From: Hymenobacter armeniacus
GTDB taxonomy: Bacteria > Bacteroidota > Bacteroidia > Cytophagales > Hymenobacteraceae
Assembly: GCF_014699055.1 (NCBI RefSeq)
Contig: NZ_JACXAC010000002.1
Span: forward strand, 248,001-312,000
DNA length: 64,000 bases
Direction of reading: 5' to 3'
Notes under the pieces: model-generated
The model's input: only the letters and a program-made list of their open reading frames with translations
The model's database searches: none
What the model was told of the DNA's origin: nothing
Translations under genes and position numbers: made by a program
Shown here: positions 9,756 through 17,601 of the stretch, one piece after another
How positions within the stretch are numbered: position 1 is the stretch's first letter
How the letters are laid out: each line of letters opens with the position of its first letter

Positions 9756-9855
9756 GTCACGCTGAGCGCAGCCGAAGCATCTCTACCGCAATAGTAAATC
9801 TGGTTACTCTTCGCAGTAAAGATGCTTCGACAAGCGGATGCCAGATGCGCATGAC
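9756..9855. repeat. Degenerate dispersed inverted repeat
   Basis: The two halves of this 100-bp stretch are imperfect reverse complements. Both contain CGAAGCATCT and run outward to GTCAYGC ends. It belongs to the same family as the perfect inverted repeat at 34263-34350 and lies between the flotillin and ATPase genes. Confidence 0.6.
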
Positions 9856-9879
9856 GGGCTGCTTTTGTGCTGATTCAGC

Positions 9880-12048
9880 TTACGCCAAATTCAGCGTTTT
9901 CACCGGCTTGTCGCCAATGCCCAAGGCCTTGGCCGTGCTCGTCAGCTGCGTGATGGTGTTGCGCGTCGCCTCGTCGCCGGCCTTGTTCATCATTTGCAGC
10001 AGCAGCGCCGAGACGCTCAGGTTCTTCATGTCCTCGCTATTAAGGCCGAACTGGTCCACGAAGCGGCGCAGGTTGGTTTTGAAGTCTCCCCCGCCATCGT
10101 GGCCAAAAAAAGCGTCTTTCACCGTGCCCAGTACTTCGGAGTTGTGCACGGCGCGGTCCACCATTTTGCCCTTGGTAATGGAGCCGATAATCTGGTCGAA
10201 GAACATGGTTTCGCCGCCCACTATGTCGATTTTGGCCGATTTGAGGGCTTCCGAAATGACCCCGGCCTGGGCACCGGCAATGTCTTTCTGAATGTTGATT
10301 TGGGCCAATTCCACGGCCTTGTCCTTGTCGAGGCGCAGCTTGAACTCTTCGTGGTCTTTGCCCACGCCGTCGAGCTTTTTCATGGCGTCGGCCTTGGCTT
10401 CGATGCCCTTGGCTTCCACCGCGAAGCGCTGCTCGTTCACGGTCACTTCGGCCAAGCCGCGCTTCTGGTCGGCGTCGGCTTTGGCTTCGATGACGCTGGC
10501 TTCGGCCAGGCCTTTCTCCAGGTTTACTTTGGCGGCTACCACGCCCAACTTTTCGTCGGCTTCGGCCTGGGCCGTGGCCCGCACCTGAATGGATTGGGCT
10601 TCGGCCGTGGCCGTGAGCTGCATTACGTTGGCCTCCGACTCGCCTTCCTTCTGGCGGGCGGCGGCCTTGGCTTGCATCACCTGGGCTTCGGCCAGGCCCA
10701 CGGCGCTGGCTTTGCTGGCCTCGGCTTCGGCCATGATGCGCACGGCCTGTGAGCGGTGCTCGGCCGCGGCTTTCTCGGCTTCGGCATCAATGAGGGCTTG
10801 CTTGGCGCGGAACTCGGCGGCTTGCTTTTCCATCTCGGCCGTGCCCACCAGGGCGATGGTCGACTGCTCGGTTTCCTGCCGGGCTTTGGTCACGGCCACC
10901 AGTTTTTCGCGGTCGGCCTGGGCCTGGGCGCGGGTGTCCTTGATGCGCTCCTCTTCAATTACCGTGGCTTTCTCCACCGTAATGCGCTCCCGAATGATGC
11001 CCTGAATGTTCTTGCGCTCTTCTTCCAGGGCTTTTTCCTTTTCAATCTGGGCCAGGGCCACGATGCGCTCCCGCTCGTTGATTTCCAAGGAGCGGGCCTG
11101 CTCCACGCGCTCGGTTTCCACGGCGTCGGTGCGCTGCTTGTTGCGCTCGGCCACCAAAATTTGCCGGTCGCGGTTTTGCTCCGAAATCTTGATTTCCTCG
11201 TCGGCCATGATGCGGGCTTTCTCGCCCTTCATGCGCTCCTCCTGGCGCACCTTTTCGGTTTCGGCGGCTTCGCGGGCCTTGATGTTGGCAATTTCGCGGT
11301 ACTGCTTTTCCTGGTTTTCGGCCAGTTGCTTTTCGAGCTGCAGAATGGTTTCCTGCGCTTCCACGTCCTGCTTCTTGATGGTTTTCTGCTGGTCGCGCTG
11401 AATTTGATTGGCCTGAATTTTCTGTTCCGACGTCAGGGCAATAATTTTCTTGATGCCTTCCGCGTCGAGAATGTTGTCCTGGTTCAGCGAGGTCAGCGGG
11501 GTTTGCTCCAGGTAATCAATGGCGCAGTCATCCAGCACGTACCCGTTCAAATCAGTGCCGATGATGCGCAGAATCTCCTGCTTGAACTGTTCGCGGGAGT
11601 TATAGAGTTCGATGAAATCGAAATGCTTGCCCACCGTTTTCAGGGCTTCGGAAAACTTGGCGTCGAACAAGCTTTCCAGCGCCAGCGGGTCGGAGGCGCG
11701 GTGCGCGCCGATGCTTTGGGCCACGTTCACCACGTCGTCGTGCGTTTTATTGACGCGGATGAAGAAATTCACTTTCACGTCGGCCCGCAGGTTGTCTTTG
11801 CACACCAGCCCTTCGGAGCCGGCCCGCGAAATGACGATGGTTTTCAGCTTAATATCCATCACCTCCAGTTTGTGGAGAATGGGCACCACGATGATGCCCG
11901 AGAACGAAACCTTGGCATCGCCCATGCCGGTGCGCAGCAGGGCCTCGCCCTGCACGGCTTTCTTGTACATCTTGGCGATGACCGCCAAAAAGCCAAGGAG
12001 AAACAGGCCGACGATAATCAGAACGGCCCAGGAAAGGGAAGCTAGCAT
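9880..12048 (-). CDS. Flotillin-family (SPFH) protein, YqiK-like
   Basis: A 722-residue protein. Residues 1-28 form one membrane anchor (LSWAVLIIVGLFLLGFLAVI). An SPFH/band-7 domain follows to about residue 210 (GDAKVSFSGIIVVPILHK; VNFFIRVNKTHDDVVNVAQSI). Then comes a very long Ala/Glu/Lys coiled coil with many short repeats such as EKAAAEHRSQAVRI and AEASKASAVGLAEAQ, and a compact tail with FFGHDGGGDFKTNLRRF. Size and layout match bacterial flotillins of the YqiK type, which oligomerise at the inner membrane and organise microdomains. It follows the YqiJ-like gene by 66 bp, the gene order also known for E. coli yqiJ-yqiK. Confidence 0.9.
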   Translation of the reverse strand: MLASLSWAVLIIVGLFLLGFLAVIAKMYKKAVQGEALLRTGMGDAKVSFSGIIVVPILHKLEVMDIKLKTIVISRAGSEGLVCKDNLRADVKVNFFIRVNKTHDDVVNVAQSIGAHRASDPLALESLFDAKFSEALKTVGKHFDFIELYNSREQFKQEILRIIGTDLNGYVLDDCAIDYLEQTPLTSLNQDNILDAEGIKKIIALTSEQKIQANQIQRDQQKTIKKQDVEAQETILQLEKQLAENQEKQYREIANIKAREAAETEKVRQEERMKGEKARIMADEEIKISEQNRDRQILVAERNKQRTDAVETERVEQARSLEINERERIVALAQIEKEKALEEERKNIQGIIRERITVEKATVIEEERIKDTRAQAQADREKLVAVTKARQETEQSTIALVGTAEMEKQAAEFRAKQALIDAEAEKAAAEHRSQAVRIMAEAEASKASAVGLAEAQVMQAKAAARQKEGESEANVMQLTATAEAQSIQVRATAQAEADEKLGVVAAKVNLEKGLAEASVIEAKADADQKRGLAEVTVNEQRFAVEAKGIEAKADAMKKLDGVGKDHEEFKLRLDKDKAVELAQINIQKDIAGAQAGVISEALKSAKIDIVGGETMFFDQIIGSITKGKMVDRAVHNSEVLGTVKDAFFGHDGGGDFKTNLRRFVDQFGLNSEDMKNLSVSALLLQMMNKAGDEATRNTITQLTSTAKALGIGDKPVKTLNLA

Positions 12049-12114
12049 GGGAGTAGGAGTGGTGGAATAAGGTAGGTGATGGGTGCGTTGAAATGGTTGT
12101 AGGGGAAAGCCAGG

Positions 12115-12747
12115 TTACTGCACTTGGTAAGGTTCGACCACGTAGCAGCGCCGCGTTGCGTCGAAGTCGATGACCAAGCCGGTGTCGCCCTTCGTCAGCG
12201 GCGTGCCGGTGCTGCGCACGTTCAGCATGAGCGGGGCCCCGTCGATGCGCACCGAGGCCTGGCCCAAGTGGCTGGAAGTGGCCGGCAGCAGCACGGTACA
12301 CACCTTGCCAATGACCACCACGTCGGAGTCGTGGTCCTTTTCCAGCGCCGTGAATAGCTTCACGAAAGGCAGGGTGAGAACCTTGGCCACAAACAAACTG
12401 CCGACGAACAAGGGCAGCAAGAAGCCCACTCCTAACAGCCAGGAAGTGTTTCCGGTGTAGTGATTGACCAGTATGCTGCCCGCCCACAGCGGCAAAAACA
12501 CGAAGCTGAGGAACACCATCAGCGGGATGCGGCCCAGGTTGAAAAAGGCCAGGGCGCCATTGAACCAGCTGCTATTGGCCGCTTCGGGGTGAAAATCGCC
12601 GGGGTCATCCACGTCCAAATCGAGGTCCACCGTTTTCATGTCGAGCAAACCCACTATCACCGTGAGCCAGTAGAGCAACACAAAAACCAGCAGCCCCGTG
12701 GCGACCAGATTAGGCGGAGAGACGGCGGCTTGTAAAAGTTCGGTCAT
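12115..12747 (-). CDS. YqiJ-like membrane protein with OB-fold (NfeD-like) tail
   Basis: A 210-residue protein with three hydrophobic segments (about residues 15-38, 68-98 and 108-132). A C-terminal beta-rich domain of about 70 residues follows (VVIGKVCTVLLPATSSHLG through DATRRCYVVEPYQ), which resembles the OB-fold of NfeD/YqiJ proteins. These proteins are known genetic partners of SPFH/flotillin proteins. It is the first gene of the minus-strand cluster and follows a plausible promoter closely. The OB-fold call is based on pattern and context. Confidence 0.8.
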   Translation of the reverse strand: MTELLQAAVSPPNLVATGLLVFVLLYWLTVIVGLLDMKTVDLDLDVDDPGDFHPEAANSSWFNGALAFFNLGRIPLMVFLSFVFLPLWAGSILVNHYTGNTSWLLGVGFLLPLFVGSLFVAKVLTLPFVKLFTALEKDHDSDVVVIGKVCTVLLPATSSHLGQASVRIDGAPLMLNVRSTGTPLTKGDTGLVIDFDATRRCYVVEPYQVQ

Positions 12748-12766
12748 GGGCGTATACAGGGCAGCT

Positions 12767-12795
12767 TAAAGGTAGGAGTATTCGGCCGATTCCAA
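12767..12795 (-). promoter_or_regulatory. Candidate promoter of the flotillin-ATPase cluster
   Basis: On the minus strand TTG-N18-TACCTTTA, close to the Bacteroidota consensus TTTG-N19-TAnnTTTG with one mismatch at the last base. It would start transcription roughly 10-15 nt before the YqiJ-like start codon. Confidence 0.4.
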
Positions 12796-13265
12796 CGCCG
12801 GTCTGGCCCGTTTGGTCTGGTCGCCGTAGCCAAGTATTTGTTTTTAATGCGTTGAATTCTTCCCTCGTTTGCCGGCGTCATTTGCTTGTGGAGGGCGATG
12901 CTCACCGTCGCGCGGGCTTTGAGGCTTTCAGCTCGTTTTCTCACGAATGGCAGACTTGAGGGCAGGCACGCGCTGTCCCATTTGGGCAGCGGAGTGCTCA
13001 ACTTAGGGTAGTCGGTGGCGGCGCGCGCGGCCTTGGCCTCTTCCGGCTGGTTTTGTGATTGGCTGTTTCGGCGCGGAAGCTCTCGTTGCGGGCCCAGAGG
13101 GTTACGGCCTTCGCCACTGCCAATCCGTGTAGGTCTTTTTTTGAAGTCCTGTTGGAGGTCACACCGGCCCTGTTCGATGAACGAATGGCCCGAGCTAGAG
13201 GGTAAAGCAGAAGAACTTGCGATGTGAACAAGGGGCTGTAGCTAAAACGATTATCCTTCAAAAGC
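12796..13265. other. Gene-free stretch, possibly decayed coding DNA
   Basis: About 470 bp without a gene I can support. Two minus-strand open frames of 85 and 97 codons overlap at their ends and contain lysine/arginine-rich helical stretches, but they match no family I know, have no plausible starts and abut each other in different frames. They may be remnants of a lost gene. No RNA gene is seen. Confidence 0.35.
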
Positions 13266-13309
13266 AGAAAGCCGGGGCGAAGCAATACCATGCTTCTCCC
13301 CGGCTTTTC
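13266..13309 (-). terminator. Terminator of the VOC/DoxX operon
   Basis: Stem AAAGCCGGGGCGAAGCA paired with TGCTTCTCCCCGGCTTTT (one bulge), AT-rich on both sides. It lies downstream of the VOC gene on the minus strand. Confidence 0.65.
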
Positions 13310-13333
13310 ATACGGTGTGCTGTCCCTGCTTTG

Positions 13334-13366
13334 CGAAGCTGCCTGCCCCGGAGGCAGGCAGCTTCG
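13334..13366. repeat. Perfect 14-bp-arm hairpin
   Basis: CGAAGCTGCCTGCC (13334-13347) pairs with GGCAGGCAGCTTCG (13353-13366) around a 5-base loop, 12 bp behind the VOC gene. No T-run follows. It may be a REP-like element or may help end transcription. Confidence 0.6.
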
Positions 13367-13378
13367 ATGATGGCCTCG

Positions 13379-13756
13379 CTACCGTTGCCCGCTAATTTCC
13401 TGCAGCGTCCAGGTATTGCCGTCGGGGTCTTGAAACCCGGAATATTTGATGCCGCCCAGGTCCTGAATGGCGCCCATGGCCACGCCGCGGCCGGCCAGCG
13501 CGGCGCGGGCCTCTTCAATGCTATCGACCACCAGGTGCAGGCCCCGCAGCGAGCCGGGCGCCATGGCAATGCCCGCCAAGCCCTCGGCCAGCACCACGGA
13601 ACAGGCCGAGCCGGGCGGCGTGAGCTGCACCACGCGCACCGGGCCACCCGGCCGCACGTCGTGGTCGAGCCGGAAGCCCACTTGCTCGGCGTAGAAGTGC
13701 TTGGCGCGGTCGATGTCGGCGACGGGCACGGGAATGAGCTCTAGTTTAAGGTTCAT
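13379..13756 (-). CDS. VOC-family (glyoxalase/bleomycin-resistance fold) protein
   Basis: A 125-residue protein with the paired beta-alpha-beta-beta-beta pattern of vicinal-oxygen-chelate proteins: LIPVPVADIDRAKHFYAEQ at the start, GLHLVVDSIEEARAAL in the middle and GFQDPDGNTWTLQEI at the end. DPDGN followed by a hydrophobic strand and Glu is the usual metal-ligand region. It is the last gene of the minus-strand set 13379-15248 and begins 14 bp after the RibD-like gene stops. The substrate is unknown. Confidence 0.85.
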   Translation of the reverse strand: MNLKLELIPVPVADIDRAKHFYAEQVGFRLDHDVRPGGPVRVVQLTPPGSACSVVLAEGLAGIAMAPGSLRGLHLVVDSIEEARAALAGRGVAMGAIQDLGGIKYSGFQDPDGNTWTLQEISGQR

Positions 13757-13770
13757 CGAGGTGGGAGATG

Positions 13771-14307
13771 TCAGGCCGTGGCCCGTTCGTAGGTGAGGAC
13801 GAGCACGCCGGTGCGGGTGGTGTGCGACGATTTTAGCGTGAAGTCCGAGCCGATTTCGGCGGTGAACAGGCGCTTGCCGGTGCCCCGCACCAGCGGGAAC
13901 ACCATGAGGCGGTAGGTATCAATCAACTGGTGCTGGCGCAGGTATTCCGCCAGCTGCCCGCTCCCGTAAATCAACAGGTTCTGGCCGGGCTCCTCTTTCA
14001 GTTTGGCCACGGCCGCGGCCACGTCACCCCGAATGATTTCGGCGTTCCACTCGGCGGTTTGGAGCGTGCGCGAGGCCACGTGCTTGGGCAGGCGGTTCAT
14101 GAGGTCGGCGCCGGGGGCGTCGGGCATGTTGGGCCAGGCCCCGGCGAAGGCCTCGTAGGTCACGCGGCCCAGCAGCAGGGCATCGGCGGCCTGCATGAGC
14201 TCGCCCTGAAACTCGCCCAGCTCGTCGTTGAAGTACGGTTGGGTCCAGGCCGGGTTTTCCATCACCCCGTCCAGGGTGAGGTATTCGGCAGCAACTACTT
14301 TGCACAT
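13771..14307 (-). CDS. RibD C-terminal / dihydrofolate-reductase-like protein
   Basis: A 178-residue protein beginning MCKVVAAEYLTLDGVMENP, the hallmark start of the RibD_C/DHFR-like family. It also shows LLLGRVTYEAFAGAWP and NLLIYGSGQLAEYL. These proteins have an NADPH-binding reductase fold, but most stand-alone bacterial members have no known substrate. It is flanked by two VOC genes with gaps of 22 and 14 bp, so all are probably one transcript. Confidence 0.85.
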   Translation of the reverse strand: MCKVVAAEYLTLDGVMENPAWTQPYFNDELGEFQGELMQAADALLLGRVTYEAFAGAWPNMPDAPGADLMNRLPKHVASRTLQTAEWNAEIIRGDVAAAVAKLKEEPGQNLLIYGSGQLAEYLRQHQLIDTYRLMVFPLVRGTGKRLFTAEIGSDFTLKSSHTTRTGVLVLTYERATA

Positions 14308-14329
14308 AGAATGTTGGTAAGGGAGGCGG

Positions 14330-14755
14330 CTACTCGCCGGAGCAGTTCCACAAATTGAACATCCACTCCGTGCCGAACCGGTCGATGAGCGTCCCGAACT
14401 TACCGCCCCAGAACATATCTGCCAGCGGGTCGACGACGGTGCCGCCCTCGCCGAGCTTGGCGAACAGGGCGTTGAGTTCCGCCTCGCTGTCGCAGTTCAG
14501 GCACATGGCAATGTTGTTGCCGGGCGCAAACGGGCGGCGCGTATCCAAGGCGTCGCAGGCCATGAGCACGAGCGGGCCAGCGGTGAGGGAGCCGTGCATA
14601 ATCTGGTCCTGGGCTTCGGCGGGCAGGTGCCCGGCCATGGCCGTATCGCCGACGCGCATCAGGTTGAGCTCGCCGCCAAGGCAGCTGTGATAGAAAGTGA
14701 GGGCTTCGCGGCACGTGCCGTTGGGAAATGCGAGATGGGGGTTTAACGAGGCCAT
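14330..14755 (-). CDS. PhnB-like VOC-family protein
   Basis: A 141-residue protein with PHLAFPNGTCREALTFYHSC at the N-terminus, MHGSLTAGPLVLMACD, and a C-terminus WGGKFGTLIDRFGTEWMFN. This is the PhnB/'3-demethylubiquinone-9 3-methyltransferase'-like branch of the VOC superfamily; the enzymatic name is a historical misnomer. ATG 14755 is chosen over an upstream in-frame Met because conserved sequence begins right there. It is the second gene of the four-gene operon. Confidence 0.85.
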   Translation of the reverse strand: MASLNPHLAFPNGTCREALTFYHSCLGGELNLMRVGDTAMAGHLPAEAQDQIMHGSLTAGPLVLMACDALDTRRPFAPGNNIAMCLNCDSEAELNALFAKLGEGGTVVDPLADMFWGGKFGTLIDRFGTEWMFNLWNCSGE

Positions 14756-14816
14756 GAGCGTGGCAGGGGGGAAGAGGTGAAAGGAAAAGATGAGCGGTTG
14801 AAAAGCCCGGCAAAGG

Positions 14817-15248
14817 CTAAATGGCATAGGCCGGGCTGGCCGCCTCGGCTGGTGCGGCGGCCGCGGCCAGCCGCGCCCGGCCGGCCAGATACTGCTTCCA
14901 CAGGAAATACATACCGAGCAGCACGGCCAGCATCACCGCAGCCGGAACAGCGGCCGCCACGCCCATGCCCGCAAACAGCACCGAGGCGCCCGCGCCCACA
15001 AAGTCGATGGCAAAGCCGGCGTAGGCCCATTCCTTCAGTGCGCGGTACTTATTTTGGAGCAGGGCCAGCGCGCCCAGAATTTTGGCCGCGCCGGTGATGT
15101 CCATGATGTAGACGGGATAGCCAAGCTGCTTCATGGCGACCACGCCGTTTTGCTCGTGCAGCAAGCCGGCGACGCCGTCGGCCAGCATCATCAGGCAGAA
15201 AAGAATGGTGAGGCCCCAGTAGAGGCGGGCGGTGGTGCGGGGTTTCAT
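14817..15248 (-). CDS. DoxX-like membrane protein
   Basis: A 143-residue protein with four hydrophobic segments: LYWGLTILFCLMML, MDITGAAKILGALALL, YAGFAIDFVGAGASVLF and AVPAAVMLAVLLGMYFLW. It has the motif KILGALAL, typical of DoxX/DUF417-like four-helix membrane proteins. It begins the minus-strand operon and is divergent from the GlxA-type regulator with a 144-bp shared upstream region. The open frame extends further but only as a shadow of the regulator gene. Confidence 0.8.
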   Translation of the reverse strand: MKPRTTARLYWGLTILFCLMMLADGVAGLLHEQNGVVAMKQLGYPVYIMDITGAAKILGALALLQNKYRALKEWAYAGFAIDFVGAGASVLFAGMGVAAAVPAAVMLAVLLGMYFLWKQYLAGRARLAAAAAPAEAASPAYAI

Positions 15249-15302
15249 AACAAGAGGTTTTGGGGGTGAAGAAAGTTGTTTTAGTATTCCTAACTGATTT
15301 AG

Positions 15303-15310
15303 CAAAGGTA
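15303..15310 (-). promoter_or_regulatory. -7 box for the DoxX/VOC operon
   Basis: TACCTTTG on the minus strand, matching TAnnTTTG, about 55 bp before the DoxX start. The hexamer-like string TTAGCAAAG occurs twice in tandem here (about 15298-15319), a possible regulator site. No clear -33 TTG is seen. Confidence 0.4.
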
Positions 15311-15392
15311 TTAGCAAAGCTGACATGCCACAGGGGGGAATCGCGCCCAAATAGGGGGCCGAATGCGCCAGGCTTGTGCCTACATTTGGGCC

Positions 15393-16385
15393 ATGAAGCA
15401 CGTATCCATATTGGTGCCCGCCGGCGAGGCCGTGGTGGGCAGCATTGAGGGGCCGCACAAGGTGCTGTGCCAGGTAAACGACCTGCTGGCCAGCATGGGC
15501 CAGCCGCCCGCTTTCGCGGTGGAGCTGGTGGGCCTCACCCGGCACAAGGCCTTCAACCGCGGCCTGTTCACGCTGCGCGCCGACCGCCTGCTCGACGAAG
15601 ACTTCAGCACCGACCTCATCCTCATTCCCGCCCCGCACGGCGACCTGGCCGAGGCCGTGGCGCTCAACCAAGAGTTTCTGCCCTGGATAGTGCGCCAGCA
15701 CCGCGCCGGGGCCGAAGTGGCCAGCCTGTGCCTGGGCGCGTTTATTCTGGCCGCCACGGGCCTGATGGACGGCAAAAAGTGCGCGACGCACTGGCTCGGC
15801 GCCCCGCAGTTCGCGGCCATGTACCCGCGGGTGCACCTCGTACCCGAACAGGTCATCACCGACGAGCAGGGCCTGTACAGCAGCGGCGGGGCCTATTCCT
15901 ACCTCAACCTGGTGCTCTACCTCATCGAAAAGCACGTGAGCCGCGACGTGGCCGTGTGCTGCGCCAAGGTGTTTCAGATTGACATCGGGCGCCAGAGCCA
16001 GTCGCCGTTTGTCATTTTCCAGGGCCAGAAGGGGCACGACGACGAGCCCATCAAAAAGGCCCAGGAGTTCATAGAAAAGAACCTGGCCGGCAAAATTACC
16101 ATCGACGACCTGGCCGCGCTGTGCTGCCTGAGCCGTCGCAACTTTGAGCGGCGCTTCCGCAAAGCCACCGGCAACGCCGTGGCCGAATACGTGCAGCGCG
16201 TGAAGATTGAAGCCGCCAAAATGAGCCTCGAATCGTCGCAGGACAACGTGAGCGAGGTCATGTATTCGGTGGGCTACACCGACACCAAGGCGTTTCGCAC
16301 GCTGTTTAAGCGCATCACGGGCGTGTCGCCGGTGGCGTACCGCGACCGGTACAGCCGCAAGCGCCCCTTGGCCGCGGCGGCCTAG
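15393..16385 (+). CDS. GlxA-type transcriptional regulator (PfpI + AraC domains)
   Basis: A 330-residue regulator. Residues 1-185 form a DJ-1/PfpI-like domain including the elbow ASLCLGAFILAATG with its Cys. Residues about 220-325 form an AraC-type double helix-turn-helix (ITIDDLAALCCLSRRNFERR; VSEVMYSVGYTDTKAFRTLF; ITGVSPVAYRDRY). It is divergent from the DoxX/VOC operon, which it probably controls. ATG 15393 is used. A TACATTTG box sits at 15381-15388, so the message may be nearly leaderless if that box is used. Confidence 0.9.
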   Translation: MKHVSILVPAGEAVVGSIEGPHKVLCQVNDLLASMGQPPAFAVELVGLTRHKAFNRGLFTLRADRLLDEDFSTDLILIPAPHGDLAEAVALNQEFLPWIVRQHRAGAEVASLCLGAFILAATGLMDGKKCATHWLGAPQFAAMYPRVHLVPEQVITDEQGLYSSGGAYSYLNLVLYLIEKHVSRDVAVCCAKVFQIDIGRQSQSPFVIFQGQKGHDDEPIKKAQEFIEKNLAGKITIDDLAALCCLSRRNFERRFRKATGNAVAEYVQRVKIEAAKMSLESSQDNVSEVMYSVGYTDTKAFRTLFKRITGVSPVAYRDRYSRKRPLAAAA

Positions 16386-16399
16386 GCGGGCACCAAAAC

Positions 16400-16454
16400 G
16401 ACTCGGCCCCCGGTGGCGCCGTGCGGGGCACGGGCGTCCATCGGGGGCCGAGTC
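16400..16454. terminator. Hairpin between convergent genes
   Basis: GACTCGGCCCCCG (16400-16412) pairs with CGGGGGCCGAGTC (16442-16454). There is no T-run, but it lies 15 bp after the regulator stop and could act on both strands. Confidence 0.55.
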
Positions 16455-16458
16455 ATGT

Positions 16459-16489
16459 AGCGGTGGGCCTCGTCGCCAGGCCCACCGCT
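16459..16489. terminator. Second hairpin between convergent genes
   Basis: AGCGGTGGGCCT (16459-16470) pairs perfectly with AGGCCCACCGCT (16478-16489) across a 7-base loop, just downstream of the minus-strand gene ending at 16503. Confidence 0.5.
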
Positions 16490-16502
16490 CTGGCTGGGGC
16501 GG

Positions 16503-16982
16503 TTAGCGGGTCACCGAGGCAATGGCTGCCGGGGCTTGGGCGGGCGTCAGTTCGGGCACCGAGATGGTGGTTTGCGGGCCTTTTTGCACCTGCACGTTGT
16601 AGCGGTACCGCTCGCGGCCCACGCGCAGCAGCACGGCATACTTACCGGCCGGCACGCCGGCAAAGTTGAGCTTGCTGCCGTAGGAGGCCTGGCGGTTTAC
16701 TTCGCTCATCAGGAAGGTGTTGTGCGTGAGGCACAGCACGTCCATGCGCACTTTTTCGAGCTTGGGATTTTCGACGGTGAAGGACAGGCACTGCGCGTCG
16801 GCTTGCTTGGCTTTCACGGCGGGGCCGTCTTGGGCCAGGGCCGTGCCGGCGGTGCCCAATACGGCCAGGCCGCCCAAGAGCAGGGCCCGCAACATCGAGG
16901 CCGAAGCCAGGCGCTGAGCGCGGGTGGAGGTGGTGGCGCCAGTCAGTTGCTGGGCGGGGCGGAGGGAGAGGAAACGGTTCAT
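16503..16982 (-). CDS. Secreted protein of unknown function
   Basis: A 159-residue protein. The likely signal peptide is MLRALLLGGLAVLGTAGTALAQ, which begins at an internal Met (16895); translation may start there or at 16982. The mature part has about 100 residues with two Cys (DAQCLSFTVENPKLEKV and VLCLTHNTFLM) and a beta-sandwich-like pattern ending YNVQVQKGPQTTISVPEL. I do not recognise the family. A good promoter lies about 105-135 bp upstream. Confidence 0.7.
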   Translation of the reverse strand: MNRFLSLRPAQQLTGATTSTRAQRLASASMLRALLLGGLAVLGTAGTALAQDGPAVKAKQADAQCLSFTVENPKLEKVRMDVLCLTHNTFLMSEVNRQASYGSKLNFAGVPAGKYAVLLRVGRERYRYNVQVQKGPQTTISVPELTPAQAPAAIASVTR

Positions 16983-17601
16983 GATACTTACAGAAAAAAG
17001 GTGAGGGTGAATTTTTTGCAGAAAAAAGGCGGGGCGGCAGGCGGAGAAGAGTGGCGTGTGCTACAGTACTGGGCGACGAACAGTACAAATGTATGGTAGG
17101 TACTTTGTAAAGCAAGGTACTGTTACCATGGATGTGCGAAAATTGTGATTTTACTTCCTTTACTGATTGATTATCAGCGACAAAATTTTTGAAATAATTT
17201 TGGTTGCTGTGGCGGCTGGGCGTTCTTAGGGTAACTGCAGCAGGGTGGCCGAACTGGCAGGCCATCGGTAGGGCGCTACTGTACAGAAGATGCGAACGAA
17301 AGAAAAAGGTTGCCTGAGGAGCGTGCGAGGTGGGCCGAGCGGTGCAAAACGAGGGGAGGAGGGCGCTTTCAAAAGTGGATACCGCCGCAAGTGGCAAACG
17401 TTACAGCCCGTCAGAAAAAAAATATTCAGGAGTTAAAATGATTGTGGCGAGCGCCTAGCCTGCTGTTTAGGAGCAGAATAGCGCGGGCTCCGCCGCCGTC
17501 CGCTGGCCGCCGTGCAACCGGGCGACGGTGTTGCCGGTCAGAAACCCGGAAGGCGGCCGCGCCCGGCCCCGAATTGGTTTGCCACTTTACCCTACTGCAT
17601 T
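16983..17601. other. Intergenic region between divergent genes
   Basis: Partly AT-rich region separating the secreted-protein gene (minus) and the serpin gene (plus). It holds one well-formed minus-strand promoter (17086-17115). I see no gene, RNA or repeat otherwise. Confidence 0.5.
17086..17115 (-). promoter_or_regulatory. Promoter of the secreted-protein gene
   Basis: On the minus strand TTG-N19-TACATTTG, an excellent match to the Bacteroidota housekeeping promoter. It predicts a 5' leader of about 95-100 nt. Confidence 0.6.

Noticed and set aside
10756..12045. 429-codon plus-strand frame opposite the flotillin gene
   Set aside because: Leu/Gly/Phe-rich antisense shadow of the coiled-coil region. 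No domain seen.
12744..13291. Two minus-strand frames of 85 and 97 codons
   Set aside because: No plausible start context, no family, overlapping in different frames. Kept only as possible decayed DNA.
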